A stretch of DNA of 64,000 nt from VRUE01 sp963727465 (GTDB lineage: Bacteria; Actinomycetota; Thermoleophilia; Solirubrobacterales; 70-9): assembly GCA_963727465.1 (NCBI GenBank), contig CAVSGL010000003.1, forward strand, positions 248,001 to 312,000, written 5' to 3'. Positions within the stretch are counted from its first letter, which is position 1, and the number at the start of each line of letters is the position of its first letter. This document shows positions 53,023 through 60,986 of this stretch, in pieces. The translations under genes and the position numbers were made by a program. The notes beneath the pieces are model-generated. The model searched no databases, had not been told where the DNA came from, and worked only from the letters and a program-made list of their open reading frames with translations.

Positions 53023-53397
53023 ATGACCGCCGAGGCTCGCGACCGCACGCTGAAGCTCGCCGCCATCGGCACCCTGGCGGGCTTCTTCAGCGGCATCTTC
53101 GGCGTCGGCGGCGGCACCGTGATCGTTCCCCTGCTGATCCTCTGGCTCGGCTTCGGCGAGCGGCTGGCGACCGGCACCAGCCTCGCCGCGATCGTGCTGA
53201 TCGGCGCGCTCGGCGCCCTCGCCCAGGGGGGGATCTACGGCAACGTCCACCTGGCGACGGGACTGCTGCTGGCGATCCCGGCGGTGGCCGGCGTCCTCGC
53301 GGGCACCGCGATCCAGCAGCGGATCCCGCAGCGGACCGTCTCCCTGCTCTTCGCCGCGCTGCTGGTCGCGGTCGCGATCGAGCTGATCGTCAAGTGA
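53023..53397 (+). CDS. half-size TauE/SafE permease subunit 1
   Basis: 124 residues, four hydrophobic segments. Begins with the family repeat AAIGTLAGFFSGIFGVGGGTVIVPLLIL. TauE/SafE proteins are normally about 250 residues made of two such halves; this gene ends with a proper stop after one half. The second half is the next gene, 15 bases downstream. Exporter of sulfonates, sulfite or similar anions by family; substrate unknown. Confidence 0.8.
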   Translation: MTAEARDRTLKLAAIGTLAGFFSGIFGVGGGTVIVPLLILWLGFGERLATGTSLAAIVLIGALGALAQGGIYGNVHLATGLLLAIPAVAGVLAGTAIQQRIPQRTVSLLFAALLVAVAIELIVK

Positions 53398-53412
53398 GCG
53401 AGGCGAGCTGCC

Positions 53413-53784
53413 ATGGATGAGGCGCTCGCCGCCCTGCTCGCGATCGCCGGCGGGCTCGCCGGCGGTCTGGTCGGCGTCGGCGGCGGCGTCCTCTTCGTGC
53501 CGGCGCTGACGGTCTTCCTCGGCCTCACCCAGGTCGAGGGCGAGTCGACCTCGCTGCTGATGATCGTCATCGTCGCCCTCGTCGGCGCCTACCGCCAGCG
53601 CGCCTACGGCAACCTGGCGCTGCGCGACGCCGCCGTGATCGGGGCGCTCTCGCCGCTCGGCGTGCTGGCCGGCGTGATCGTCGCCAACGAGGTCCCGGAG
53701 CGGGCGCTCGAACTCTGCTTCGCCGCCCTCGTGCTTTTCGTCGCCTATGGGCTTGTCCGGCGAACGTTCTCCCAGCAGGCGTAA
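53413..53784 (+). CDS. half-size TauE/SafE permease subunit 2
   Basis: 123 residues with the second copy of the signature (AGGLAGGLVGVGGGVLFVPALTVFLG) and four membrane segments. Different enough from its neighbour to act as a distinct subunit, so the two probably form a heterodimer equivalent to a normal TauE. GAGGCGAG upstream is a plausible ribosome site; the first gene ends in frame with TGA, so this is not a frameshift. Confidence 0.8.
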   Translation: MDEALAALLAIAGGLAGGLVGVGGGVLFVPALTVFLGLTQVEGESTSLLMIVIVALVGAYRQRAYGNLALRDAAVIGALSPLGVLAGVIVANEVPERALELCFAALVLFVAYGLVRRTFSQQA

Positions 53785-53814
53785 CGGCGGCGGGTCATCG
53801 TCTAATCTCGGATT

Positions 53815-54690
53815 GTGGATTCTTCCCTGACCTGGAACGGCGACGTGCCGCAGCTCCGCTCGCCCGTCCTCGTCTGCGCCTTCCGCGGCTGGAACGACGC
53901 CGCGGGCGCCGCCTCGGCGGCCCTGGGCGCGGTGGCCGACGCCTTCGACGCGCAGCTCGTCGCCGAGATCGACCCCGAGGACTACTTCGACTTCCAGGCG
54001 ACGCGGCCGACGATCATCCTCAGCGAAGGCCAGGCGCGGCAAATCGAGTGGCCGCAGAACGACCTGATCGCGATCCGCATCCCCGGCGCCGAGCGCGACC
54101 TCGTGCTCTTCGACGGGACCGAGCCCAACCTGCGCTGGCGCACCTTCTCGGAGACCGTCGCCACCGCCGCCGACGCGCTTGGCGTGGAGATGGTGGTGAC
54201 CCTCGGGGCGCTCGTGGCGGAGGTCTCGCACACGCTGCCGGTGCCGATCACCGGGCTCGCCTCCGACCAGAAGCTGGTCGAAGAGCTCGACCTCGAGCGC
54301 TCCAGCTACGAGGGTCCGACGGGGATCGTCGGCATCGTCCACGACTGCTGCGGCCAGATCGGCATGACCTCGGCCTCGCTCTGGGCGGCGGTGCCGCACT
54401 ACGTCGCCGCGGTGCCCAACCCGAAGGCGGCGCTGGCCCTGCTGCGGCGGCTCGAGGGGCTGACCGGGATCGCGGTCGACGCGACCGGGCTGGAAGAGGA
54501 AACGGCGAGCTACGAAGAGCAGATCGGCCGCGCCGTCTCCGCCAACCCGGAGATCGCCGAACTGGTCGAGCGGATCGAGGCCGAGCAGTCCGAGCAGCTC
54601 GGCGAGGACGGCGACGACCTGCCCTCGGCCGACACGATCGCGCGCGAGTTCCAGCAGTTCCTCCAGCAAAGACGCGGCGATTCGAGCTGA
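53815..54690 (+). CDS. PAC2-family protein (proteasome-assembly-chaperone-like)
   Basis: 291 residues. PVLVCAFRGWNDAAGAASAALG, YFDFQATRPTI, LVLFDGTEPNLRWRTF and VTLGALVAEVSHTLPVPITG are typical of actinobacterial PAC2 proteins. Members resemble archaeal/eukaryotic proteasome assembly chaperones; the bacterial role is not settled. GTG start at 53815 with TAATCT upstream. It converges with the helicase-nuclease gene seven bases downstream. Confidence 0.88.
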   Translation: MDSSLTWNGDVPQLRSPVLVCAFRGWNDAAGAASAALGAVADAFDAQLVAEIDPEDYFDFQATRPTIILSEGQARQIEWPQNDLIAIRIPGAERDLVLFDGTEPNLRWRTFSETVATAADALGVEMVVTLGALVAEVSHTLPVPITGLASDQKLVEELDLERSSYEGPTGIVGIVHDCCGQIGMTSASLWAAVPHYVAAVPNPKAALALLRRLEGLTGIAVDATGLEEETASYEEQIGRAVSANPEIAELVERIEAEQSEQLGEDGDDLPSADTIAREFQQFLQQRRGDSS

Positions 54691-54697
54691 GCGCCGC

Positions 54698-57514
54698 TCA
54701 GCTCTCGGCGGCCGGGCAGATCAGCCGGTAGTCGCACCAGCCGCAGACGGTCGGCGACGGGCGCGGCTCGAAGTCCTGGCCGAGGACGCCCTCGCCGACC
54801 TCGAAGACCGTCCGCTCGACCCGCTCGGCGTCGTCGGCGCGAACCGGCGCCGCGACCTTCTCCGCGTCGAGCACGTAGTAGTAGCTGCCGGTGTTGGCTT
54901 CGAGGTCCCAGGCCTCGCGGGCGGCGAGGCGGTAGAGCGCCAGCTGTAGGTCGCTCTCGAGGTCGGCCTCGCTCTTGCGCTCGCCGGTCTTGTAGTCGAT
55001 CAGCTCGTGGTCCCCGCCGGGCAGCCGGTCGACCCGGTCGACCCGGCCGCGCACGTGGTGCTCGCCGATGCGGATGTCGAACTTGCGCTCCAGCCAGACC
55101 GGCTCGCCCTCGGACTCGCTCTCGCGCTCCCAGTAGAGGCGCATCGCCTCCCGGGCGCGGTCGCGGAACTGGAGCTCGTCGTCGCTCGTGCCGAAGCCGG
55201 TGCGGCGCCAGCCGGCCTCGAACAGGTCCATCAGGCGCGCCGGCCCTTCCTCGGATTCCTCCTTGTGGAAGCGTTCGAGCACGTTGTGGATGAGGATGCC
55301 GAAGCGCTGGTTGATCGTCGGCTCCTGGGGGATGCCGAAGACGCGGGCGAACTTGTACTTCAGCGGGCAGGTCAGGTAGAGGTCCAGGTCGGAGGCCGAG
55401 AGGCTCAGCGCCCCGTCGCCGCGGCGCGGCAGGAACTCCTCCAGCGAGGGCTCCTGGCGGGCGGCGATCAGCTTGCGCCGCCCCTCCCCCTCGCGCTCGG
55501 AGCCGAGCAGGTAGGAGTCGAGCGCGGAGGCGTCGAGCTCGGCCTGCTGCTCCGGGGTCGCGACCTGGCGCAGCAGCCCGTTGACCGCCTCGATCGCCTC
55601 GGCGGTCGCCTCGTCACCCGGTCGCTGGGCGAGCGCCGCCAGCTTCAGCAGCTCCAGGTAGCGGGCGATCGCCCGGTTGACGTCGAGCGCCGTGTCCAGC
55701 CGCGGCTCGGAGAGCTCGCGGCCGGCGCGCCAGGAGGCCTCGAGCACCTCCTCGCGCAGCATCCGGTAGGTCGCGTGCAGCCCCTCCGCCGGCCCGAAGA
55801 GCTCCTCCTCGTGCGCCTCCTCCTCGCCCTCCGCGGCCGCCAAGGCTGCGGTGTAGGACTCTGAAGGTTGGGATTCGCCGGTTTCGACGCGGGCGAGCAC
55901 GAGCCTGTCGCGTGCCGGTCGTCCAATCCGCTCGAATCCGTCTTCGTGCTCCATTCCCAAGACGAATACGTGCTTGAACTCCAGTCCCTTGACTGCCACG
56001 CGCGTGAGCCCCAGCACGGCGTTGCGAGCTGGGGGCTCGCCAAGTCCGGAGGGTTCGACGCCGGCATCGGCGACGGCGGTGAGGTGGCGGACGAAATCTC
56101 GGGTCGAGTCATTGGCTTCTCGCCGTGCCCAGGCTGCGGCCAGCTCCGCGAGGCGCGACAGCCCCAGCAAGCGCTCCGCGACCTCGGGTTGCGCCGCGAA
56201 CAGCCGCTGGCGACGCAGTCCAACGGCCTCGATCAGTCGTCTGACGAAGACATCGGCCCGGCGTTCCTCGATCACCGCGGAAGCGGTCCCATACAGCTTG
56301 AGGAATGACTGGATCCGCTCTCGTGCCTCTGGCGAGATCTGGGGGCTCTCGAGCGCGGCTTCACAGGCCGAGACGATGTCGAGCTTGCGGCGTCTCGCTA
56401 TGGTCGTCAGGCGAGCCAGATCGGCCGAGCGCAACTCCACCGGCGGCCGGGTCAGTGCCCGCGCCGCAGCAGCCGAGTCGCCCGGGTCTGCCAGCACTCG
56501 GAGCCAGGCGATCGCATCCCGGACCTCGGGCCGTTGGAACAGCGCCGCGGGCCCCGACATGTGGAATGGGATTCCACGCTCCTCCATCGCTGCGGCAATC
56601 GGCCCACTGTGCTCCTGGTCCTCGACCAGCACGCAGATCTCCTCCGGCGCCGTGCCGCCCGCGATCAGGTGCTCGGCTTCGCGCGCGACCGCTTGCGCTT
56701 GCGCCCGCTCGTTGGCGCATCTCCAAAAGCGCACGGGGGGGTCGCGGAACACCCGCGGCAGGATGAGGGTGTCCGGCCGGCCGGCCTCGTCCGCCGCCGG
56801 AGCCTCTTCCGCATAGACGTGGTTCGGGTTATCCGCCCTGAGGAAGCTGAGAAGCGTGCGCTGGGCGGCGGTCGCGTCCTCGAACTCGTCGACCATCACG
56901 TACTCGAAGCGCTGGGCGATCGCCGCCCGCACCTCGGGGCGCTCGTCGAGCAGCCTGTTCAGCGCCAGGTGGACGTCGCCGCGGTCGAGGCTGAAGGCGG
57001 CGGCGAGGATGCGGTCGTGCGCCGCGATCAGCTCGGCGAGCTCGGGGTCTGGCGGCTCGGCGCCGGCCTTGACCTCGTCGACCTGCTCCAGCAGCCGCGC
57101 GAGCAGTCCGGCCGGGTTGCCGCGGATCTGCTGGTGGCGCAGCGGCAGCTCGTCGATCCGGTCGAGCAGCAGCGCCAGGCGCTCGGCCCGGCCGAGCACG
57201 CCGAAGAAGGGGTCGAGGTCGGCGGCCGTGGCGTACTCGCGCAGGAGCCGCTCGCCCAGCGCCTCCCAGGTCCCGATCCAGAGCTCTTCCAGCGGCCGGT
57301 CGAGCAGTTGCTCGACCCGCTCGCGCAGTCGCTGCGCGGTGGCACGGGTCGCTGCGAGCACGAGGATGCGCTCGGGCGGGACCCCCTCGGCGACGAGGTT
57401 CTCGAAGCGGCGGGCGAGAACCTCGCTCTTGCCGGTGCCGGCTTCGCCGCGCAGCCGCAGCGGCCCGGAGCGGTGGCGGATCGCGCGCTCCTGGGGCTCG
57501 GCGAGAGCAAGCAT
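54698..57514 (-). CDS. UvrD/AddB-like helicase-nuclease with Fe-S PD-(D/E)XK domain
   Basis: 938 residues. Walker A RLRGEAGTGKSEVLARRF and motif II VMVDEFEDATAAQR are present and motif V-like KGLEFKHVFVLGM is seen. The expected motif III (GDxxQ) and motif VI are not recognisable, so the helicase may be degenerate, as in AddB. The C-terminal RecB-family nuclease has LSASDLDLYLTCPLKYKF, HNVLERF, RGRVDRVDRL, HELIDYKTGE and a final CGWCDYRLIC, giving four Cys for an iron-sulfur cluster. Probably a DNA end-processing enzyme. TAGCGT six bases before the ATG. Confidence 0.82.
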   Translation of the reverse strand: MLALAEPQERAIRHRSGPLRLRGEAGTGKSEVLARRFENLVAEGVPPERILVLAATRATAQRLRERVEQLLDRPLEELWIGTWEALGERLLREYATAADLDPFFGVLGRAERLALLLDRIDELPLRHQQIRGNPAGLLARLLEQVDEVKAGAEPPDPELAELIAAHDRILAAAFSLDRGDVHLALNRLLDERPEVRAAIAQRFEYVMVDEFEDATAAQRTLLSFLRADNPNHVYAEEAPAADEAGRPDTLILPRVFRDPPVRFWRCANERAQAQAVAREAEHLIAGGTAPEEICVLVEDQEHSGPIAAAMEERGIPFHMSGPAALFQRPEVRDAIAWLRVLADPGDSAAAARALTRPPVELRSADLARLTTIARRRKLDIVSACEAALESPQISPEARERIQSFLKLYGTASAVIEERRADVFVRRLIEAVGLRRQRLFAAQPEVAERLLGLSRLAELAAAWARREANDSTRDFVRHLTAVADAGVEPSGLGEPPARNAVLGLTRVAVKGLEFKHVFVLGMEHEDGFERIGRPARDRLVLARVETGESQPSESYTAALAAAEGEEEAHEEELFGPAEGLHATYRMLREEVLEASWRAGRELSEPRLDTALDVNRAIARYLELLKLAALAQRPGDEATAEAIEAVNGLLRQVATPEQQAELDASALDSYLLGSEREGEGRRKLIAARQEPSLEEFLPRRGDGALSLSASDLDLYLTCPLKYKFARVFGIPQEPTINQRFGILIHNVLERFHKEESEEGPARLMDLFEAGWRRTGFGTSDDELQFRDRAREAMRLYWERESESEGEPVWLERKFDIRIGEHHVRGRVDRVDRLPGGDHELIDYKTGERKSEADLESDLQLALYRLAAREAWDLEANTGSYYYVLDAEKVAAPVRADDAERVERTVFEVGEGVLGQDFEPRPSPTVCGWCDYRLICPAAES

Positions 57515-57558
57515 GGTCCAACGCTACCGGGCGAGCGGCGTCCATAGGATGAGAGCCG

Positions 57559-58384
57559 ATGGACGTCCTCTCGGCCGACTGGACCGCGATCTGCCGCCGC
57601 GTCGTCGGCGTGCAGCGCGAGCTGTTCGCGCAGACCCCCGGGATCGCCGAGCGCACCCAGTACGAGGGCGTCGGCGAGGGCGGCGATCGCACGCTGGTCG
57701 ATCGATCGCCGCTGCGAGGACGCCGTCTTCGCCGAGCTCGAGCAACTGGCGGCGGCCGGCGCCTCGTTCGTCGCCGTCTCCGAGGAGCGCGGCGAGGTGT
57801 CCTTCGGCGACGGCGGCGCGGCGCGGGTCGTGATCGATCCGATCGACGGCTCGCTCAACACGCGCCGCACGCTGCCGGCGCACAGCCTCAGCATCGCCGT
57901 CGCCTCCGGCGACTCGATGGCCGACGTCGAGTTCGGCTACGTCTACGACTTCGGCGCCGGCGAGGAGTTCGTCGCCCGCCGGGGGAGGGGCGCGGAGCTC
58001 GGCGGCCGACCGGCTGCGGTCGTCGCCGACGGCGCCAGGCTGGAGCTGCTCGGAGTCGAGTCCGCCGCGCCCGGCCTGATGCAGCCGCTGGACCGGGCGC
58101 TCGACGGCGAGGTCTTCCGCCTGCGGGTGATCGGCTCGATCGCGATAACCGCCTCCTACGTCGCCGCCGGCCGGCTCGACGGGATGCTCAGCCTGCGGCC
58201 CTGCCGCTCGGTCGACATCGCCGCCGCCCAGCTGATCGTTCGCGAGGCCGGCGGGGCGCTGGCCTTCGGCGACCTCGCCCTGGAGCGGGCCGGACTCGGC
58301 CTCGACGTGCGCTATCCAATCGCCGCGGCCGCGGGGGAGCTGAGCCTGGCGACGATCCGTAACGCGATGGAGGAAGCGGTTTAA
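57559..58384 (+). pseudogene. inositol-monophosphatase-family protein, single frameshift
   Basis: The N-terminus (MDVLSADWTAICRRVVGVQREL, GEGGDRTLVD) is in one frame; from about 57700 the protein continues one base later (EDAVFAELEQLAAAGASFVA, VVIDPIDGSLNTRR, CRSVDIAAAQLIVREAGGAL) to 58384. Deleting one G in the GTCGATCGATCG stretch restores about 274 residues. Metal motif DPIDGS and a final RSVDIAA are intact. Resembles archaeal FBPase/IMPase type IV proteins. TAGGAT eight bases before the ATG. Confidence 0.78.
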
Positions 58385-58420
58385 GAACAAGTGTTCGGAA
58401 GAACATATGTTCGCTAGACT
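58385..58420 (+). promoter_or_regulatory. tandem LexA (SOS)-type boxes over a -10 element
   Basis: GAACAAGTGTTC (58385-58396) and GAACATATGTTC (58401-58412) are two perfect palindromes 16 bp apart matching the Gram-positive SOS box CGAAC-N4-GTTCG. The second is the textbook consensus. TAGACT (58415-58420) follows. The boxes begin right after the upstream stop codon. Confidence 0.8.
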
Positions 58421-58463
58421 CGCGGACTGCCCCCACCTCCAACCCGCCGAAGGGATGATCGTC

Positions 58464-58904
58464 GTGGCAACCAAAGCCAAATCCACCTCCAGCCAGTCAA
58501 CCAGCAACTCGAAACCGAAATCGCAGGCGAGCAGCGCTCCCGAGCCGACCCGCGCCGAGCAGGCCCGCGCCGCGGCCGAAACCGCCGTCGACGTCCCGGT
58601 CGGCGCCGTGCTCGAGGTCAGCGACCGCGTCGCCGAGCTGGTCGAGCCGCTCAGCGGCCGTGGCGCCGCCGAAAAGCAGCTCAAGTCCTACCGGACGAGC
58701 CTGCGCCGCAACGTCAAGCGCACCGAGCGCCGCGGCGCCAGCGCCCGCCGCAAGGCGACCACCGAAGCCCGCAAGACCCGCAAACGGGTCGAGCGCGAGG
58801 CGCGCAAACGCCAGCAGGCCGTGCGCAGGACGATCGACGAACAGACCTCGCGCGCCCAGAATCTGGTCGATCAGGTCTCCGAACAGTTCGCGGCCCTGCG
58901 CTGA
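58464..58904 (+). CDS. basic helical (HbhA/histone-like) protein under SOS-type control
   Basis: 146 residues. A Ser/Lys-rich start (ATKAKSTSSQSTSNSKPKSQ), an Ala-rich central helix (VPVGAVLEVSDRVAELVEPL) and a very basic helical end (SLRRNVKRTERRGASARRK, TEARKTRKRVEREARKRQQA). Composition resembles HbhA, phasin-like and histone-like proteins, so DNA binding is plausible. GTG at 58464 is chosen because AAGGG lies nine bases upstream; ATG 58455 is an alternative. Its promoter carries two LexA-type boxes. Confidence 0.75.
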   Translation: MATKAKSTSSQSTSNSKPKSQASSAPEPTRAEQARAAAETAVDVPVGAVLEVSDRVAELVEPLSGRGAAEKQLKSYRTSLRRNVKRTERRGASARRKATTEARKTRKRVEREARKRQQAVRRTIDEQTSRAQNLVDQVSEQFAALR

Positions 58905-59004
58905 GGGCGTAGGACGCGGCGCAGGGGGCCACGCGCGGCTTCGCACTGTGCGGAGCACTATCGCTTCGCCGCGCGCGGCCCCCTGCTTGGTCCTACACCC
59001 TCAG
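58901..59004. terminator. 104-bp palindrome containing both convergent stop codons
   Basis: CTGAGGGcGTAGGAC...GTCCTACaCCCTCAG outer arms and GCAGGGGGCC(a)CGCGCGGC / GCCGCGCG(c)GGCCCCCTGC inner arms form one long hairpin with a loop of about 25 bases. The TGA of the basic protein (58902-58904) and the TGA of the secreted protein (59001-59003, minus) lie at symmetric positions in the arms. Likely a bidirectional terminator or inserted palindrome. Confidence 0.72.
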
Positions 59005-60986
59005 TGGCCGGTGACGATGACTGGCCGTGACCCGGCCGGCTCGTAGGGCCAGTTTTCCTGAGCCCCGGCGTAGGCGCGGAACTGGAAGCGGGCGCCGCGG
59101 CTGTCGTCGTCGCTGAAGCGGTAGGCGTAGCGGAAGCGGCCGCGGCGGTCGGTTTGCAGGGAGCGGAACGCCGACCAACGCGAACGGCCGAGCCGGAACT
59201 GGAGCTGCACCGGCATGCCGTGCCGCGGAATCGTGCCCGGTGGGGCGACGACCCGGCCGCGAAAGACGAGCGGCCTGCCTCCCACCTTCGCAGTGCCGGC
59301 GGAAGCCCGCAGGCGGATACGGCCGCGTACGTCGAGGCGCAGGGTCCGGCCGGCCGCACGCGACAGGGTCGGGCTGCCCGCGTAGACGAAGTCGATCGTC
59401 CGGCTCGGTCCGCGCGGGGTGCGAATCGCAAAGGCTCCAGCCGAATCGGTCCCCACGGTGGACACCCGCACGGCGGGGTGCGCTCCCGCGGAGAACCGTT
59501 CGATCACGCGCACGGGGCTCGCGCCGAGCGGCGTCTTCAGGCCGGTGGTGAGCCGGCCGCGGAGCAGCAGGCGGCGGCCGTAGGAAACGGTGCGCATGAA
59601 CCCACGGCGGTTGAAGCGGACGCGCAGCTTCGTCGTCGCCTTCAGCGGGTTGGACAGCAGCATCGGCGTGCCGTTTGCGCGGCGGGCCGTCGCGGCGGAA
59701 TTCCCGGCCGCGTCGTAGCCGACCGCCTTGAATTCGTAGGCGCCGCTCGGGCGGGAGTCGGAGTCCCAGCGGGCGCGCAGCTCGCCGGCGCCGGGCGCAG
59801 CCGCGGGGAGCGGCTCGAAACGGTCGCCGCTGCCGGCCCTGCGGACCCCGATCCAGCCGCGGGCGGGTTCGGGGCCCGCGAGCGGGTCGTCGATCCGCGC
59901 GCGGATCAGCTCCGGGTCGACCGGATCCTGCGAGTTGAGGAAGGCGACGCGCGGGGGCGTGCGGTCGATCCGCACCCAGGTCGTCCGGGGCGGGGGGTTC
60001 GCGATGCCGTTCGCACCGCTGCCGTCGTCGGCGTTGCCCGCGGCGTCGCGGGCGTAATAGGCGACCCGGTGCGCGCCCTCCGCGATCACCTCGGCCGCGA
60101 CCCTGTCGCCTTGCGCCAGCGCCGGCGCGCCGCCGTCGACCTGGATCGCGGTGTAGGGCCGGGGGCCGCCGGCGGGCGCCATGCCCGAGCCGGAGTCGAT
60201 CGCGGCGGCGAGCAGATGCACGGCCCGGTTCGTCCACCCGTCCGGCGCCCCCGAGAGCGTGGTGAGCGGATCGATCGTGTCGGCGCGCAGGGTCGCCGTG
60301 CCGCTCGTCGCCGACTTCATCCCGGAGCCCGAGACGGCCGCCACGTGCAGGTAGCTGGTCCCCTCCGGCAGCGCCGCGAGCGACAGCTCGTCGCGGTCGA
60401 CGCCTCCGCTCAGCGTCGTCTCGGCCTCGCTGCACCGGTCGGGCATCGCGCACGGCGCCCCTTCCGGCGCCGAGTCGATCGCTGCGGCGTAACCGCGGAT
60501 GCCGGAGAGCGGCAACGGTCCGGGCGGGTGGCCGATGCGGACCCGCAGCGGCAGGTCGCCGCGGCCGATCCAGGGCGGAACGGGCCCCGGCTCGGCCGCG
60601 CCGGGACGCGTGTCGTCGAAGCGCAGCGGCACAGCCGCCGCCGGGCCCTGACCGCCGGCCGCGTCTTCGAACCAGACCTCGGCGCTGTAGACGCCCGGGA
60701 CCGGGGGCACGAGCTGCGGGTCGAGCGCGTCGGTGATCCAGCCGATCCTGCCTTCGCGGAAGCTCGCGCCGGCCGGGTCGCGCAGGCGGAAGCGGGTCGC
60801 GGCGAGGGCGGGGCTCGCGGCCGGCGGGTCGTCCCAGGCGAGCATGAAGGCGGCGTCGGCGTGCCAGCCGTCGCCGCCTTCGGCGTGCAGCCCGGCCGGG
60901 CGCGGCGGGGTTGCGGCCGCGCTCCCGGCACCGGCGAGGAGCGCGCCGAACAGCGCCAGTCCCAGCGTCAACGCGGCCGCCCTCAC
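59001..60986 (-). CDS. secreted protein with Ig-like/FN3-type repeats
   Basis: 661 residues. Signal peptide LTLGLALFGALLAGAGSAAA. Repeated beta-sandwich patterns (WHADAAFMLAWDDPP, VYSAEVWFEDAAGG, ADTIDPLTTLSGAPDGWTNR, VAYYARDAAGNADDGS, YEFKAVGYDAAGNSA) point to Ig/FN3-type modules, and the C-terminal half has carboxypeptidase-regulatory-like repeats (LLLRGRLTTGLKTPLGASPV, FRGRVVAPPGTIPRHGMPVQL, DRRGRFRYAYRF). It begins inside the sigma gene stop (GTGA) and is surely coupled to it. Surface or extracellular; no catalytic motif seen. Confidence 0.8.
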   Translation of the reverse strand: MRAAALTLGLALFGALLAGAGSAAATPPRPAGLHAEGGDGWHADAAFMLAWDDPPAASPALAATRFRLRDPAGASFREGRIGWITDALDPQLVPPVPGVYSAEVWFEDAAGGQGPAAAVPLRFDDTRPGAAEPGPVPPWIGRGDLPLRVRIGHPPGPLPLSGIRGYAAAIDSAPEGAPCAMPDRCSEAETTLSGGVDRDELSLAALPEGTSYLHVAAVSGSGMKSATSGTATLRADTIDPLTTLSGAPDGWTNRAVHLLAAAIDSGSGMAPAGGPRPYTAIQVDGGAPALAQGDRVAAEVIAEGAHRVAYYARDAAGNADDGSGANGIANPPPRTTWVRIDRTPPRVAFLNSQDPVDPELIRARIDDPLAGPEPARGWIGVRRAGSGDRFEPLPAAAPGAGELRARWDSDSRPSGAYEFKAVGYDAAGNSAATARRANGTPMLLSNPLKATTKLRVRFNRRGFMRTVSYGRRLLLRGRLTTGLKTPLGASPVRVIERFSAGAHPAVRVSTVGTDSAGAFAIRTPRGPSRTIDFVYAGSPTLSRAAGRTLRLDVRGRIRLRASAGTAKVGGRPLVFRGRVVAPPGTIPRHGMPVQLQFRLGRSRWSAFRSLQTDRRGRFRYAYRFSDDDSRGARFQFRAYAGAQENWPYEPAGSRPVIVTGH

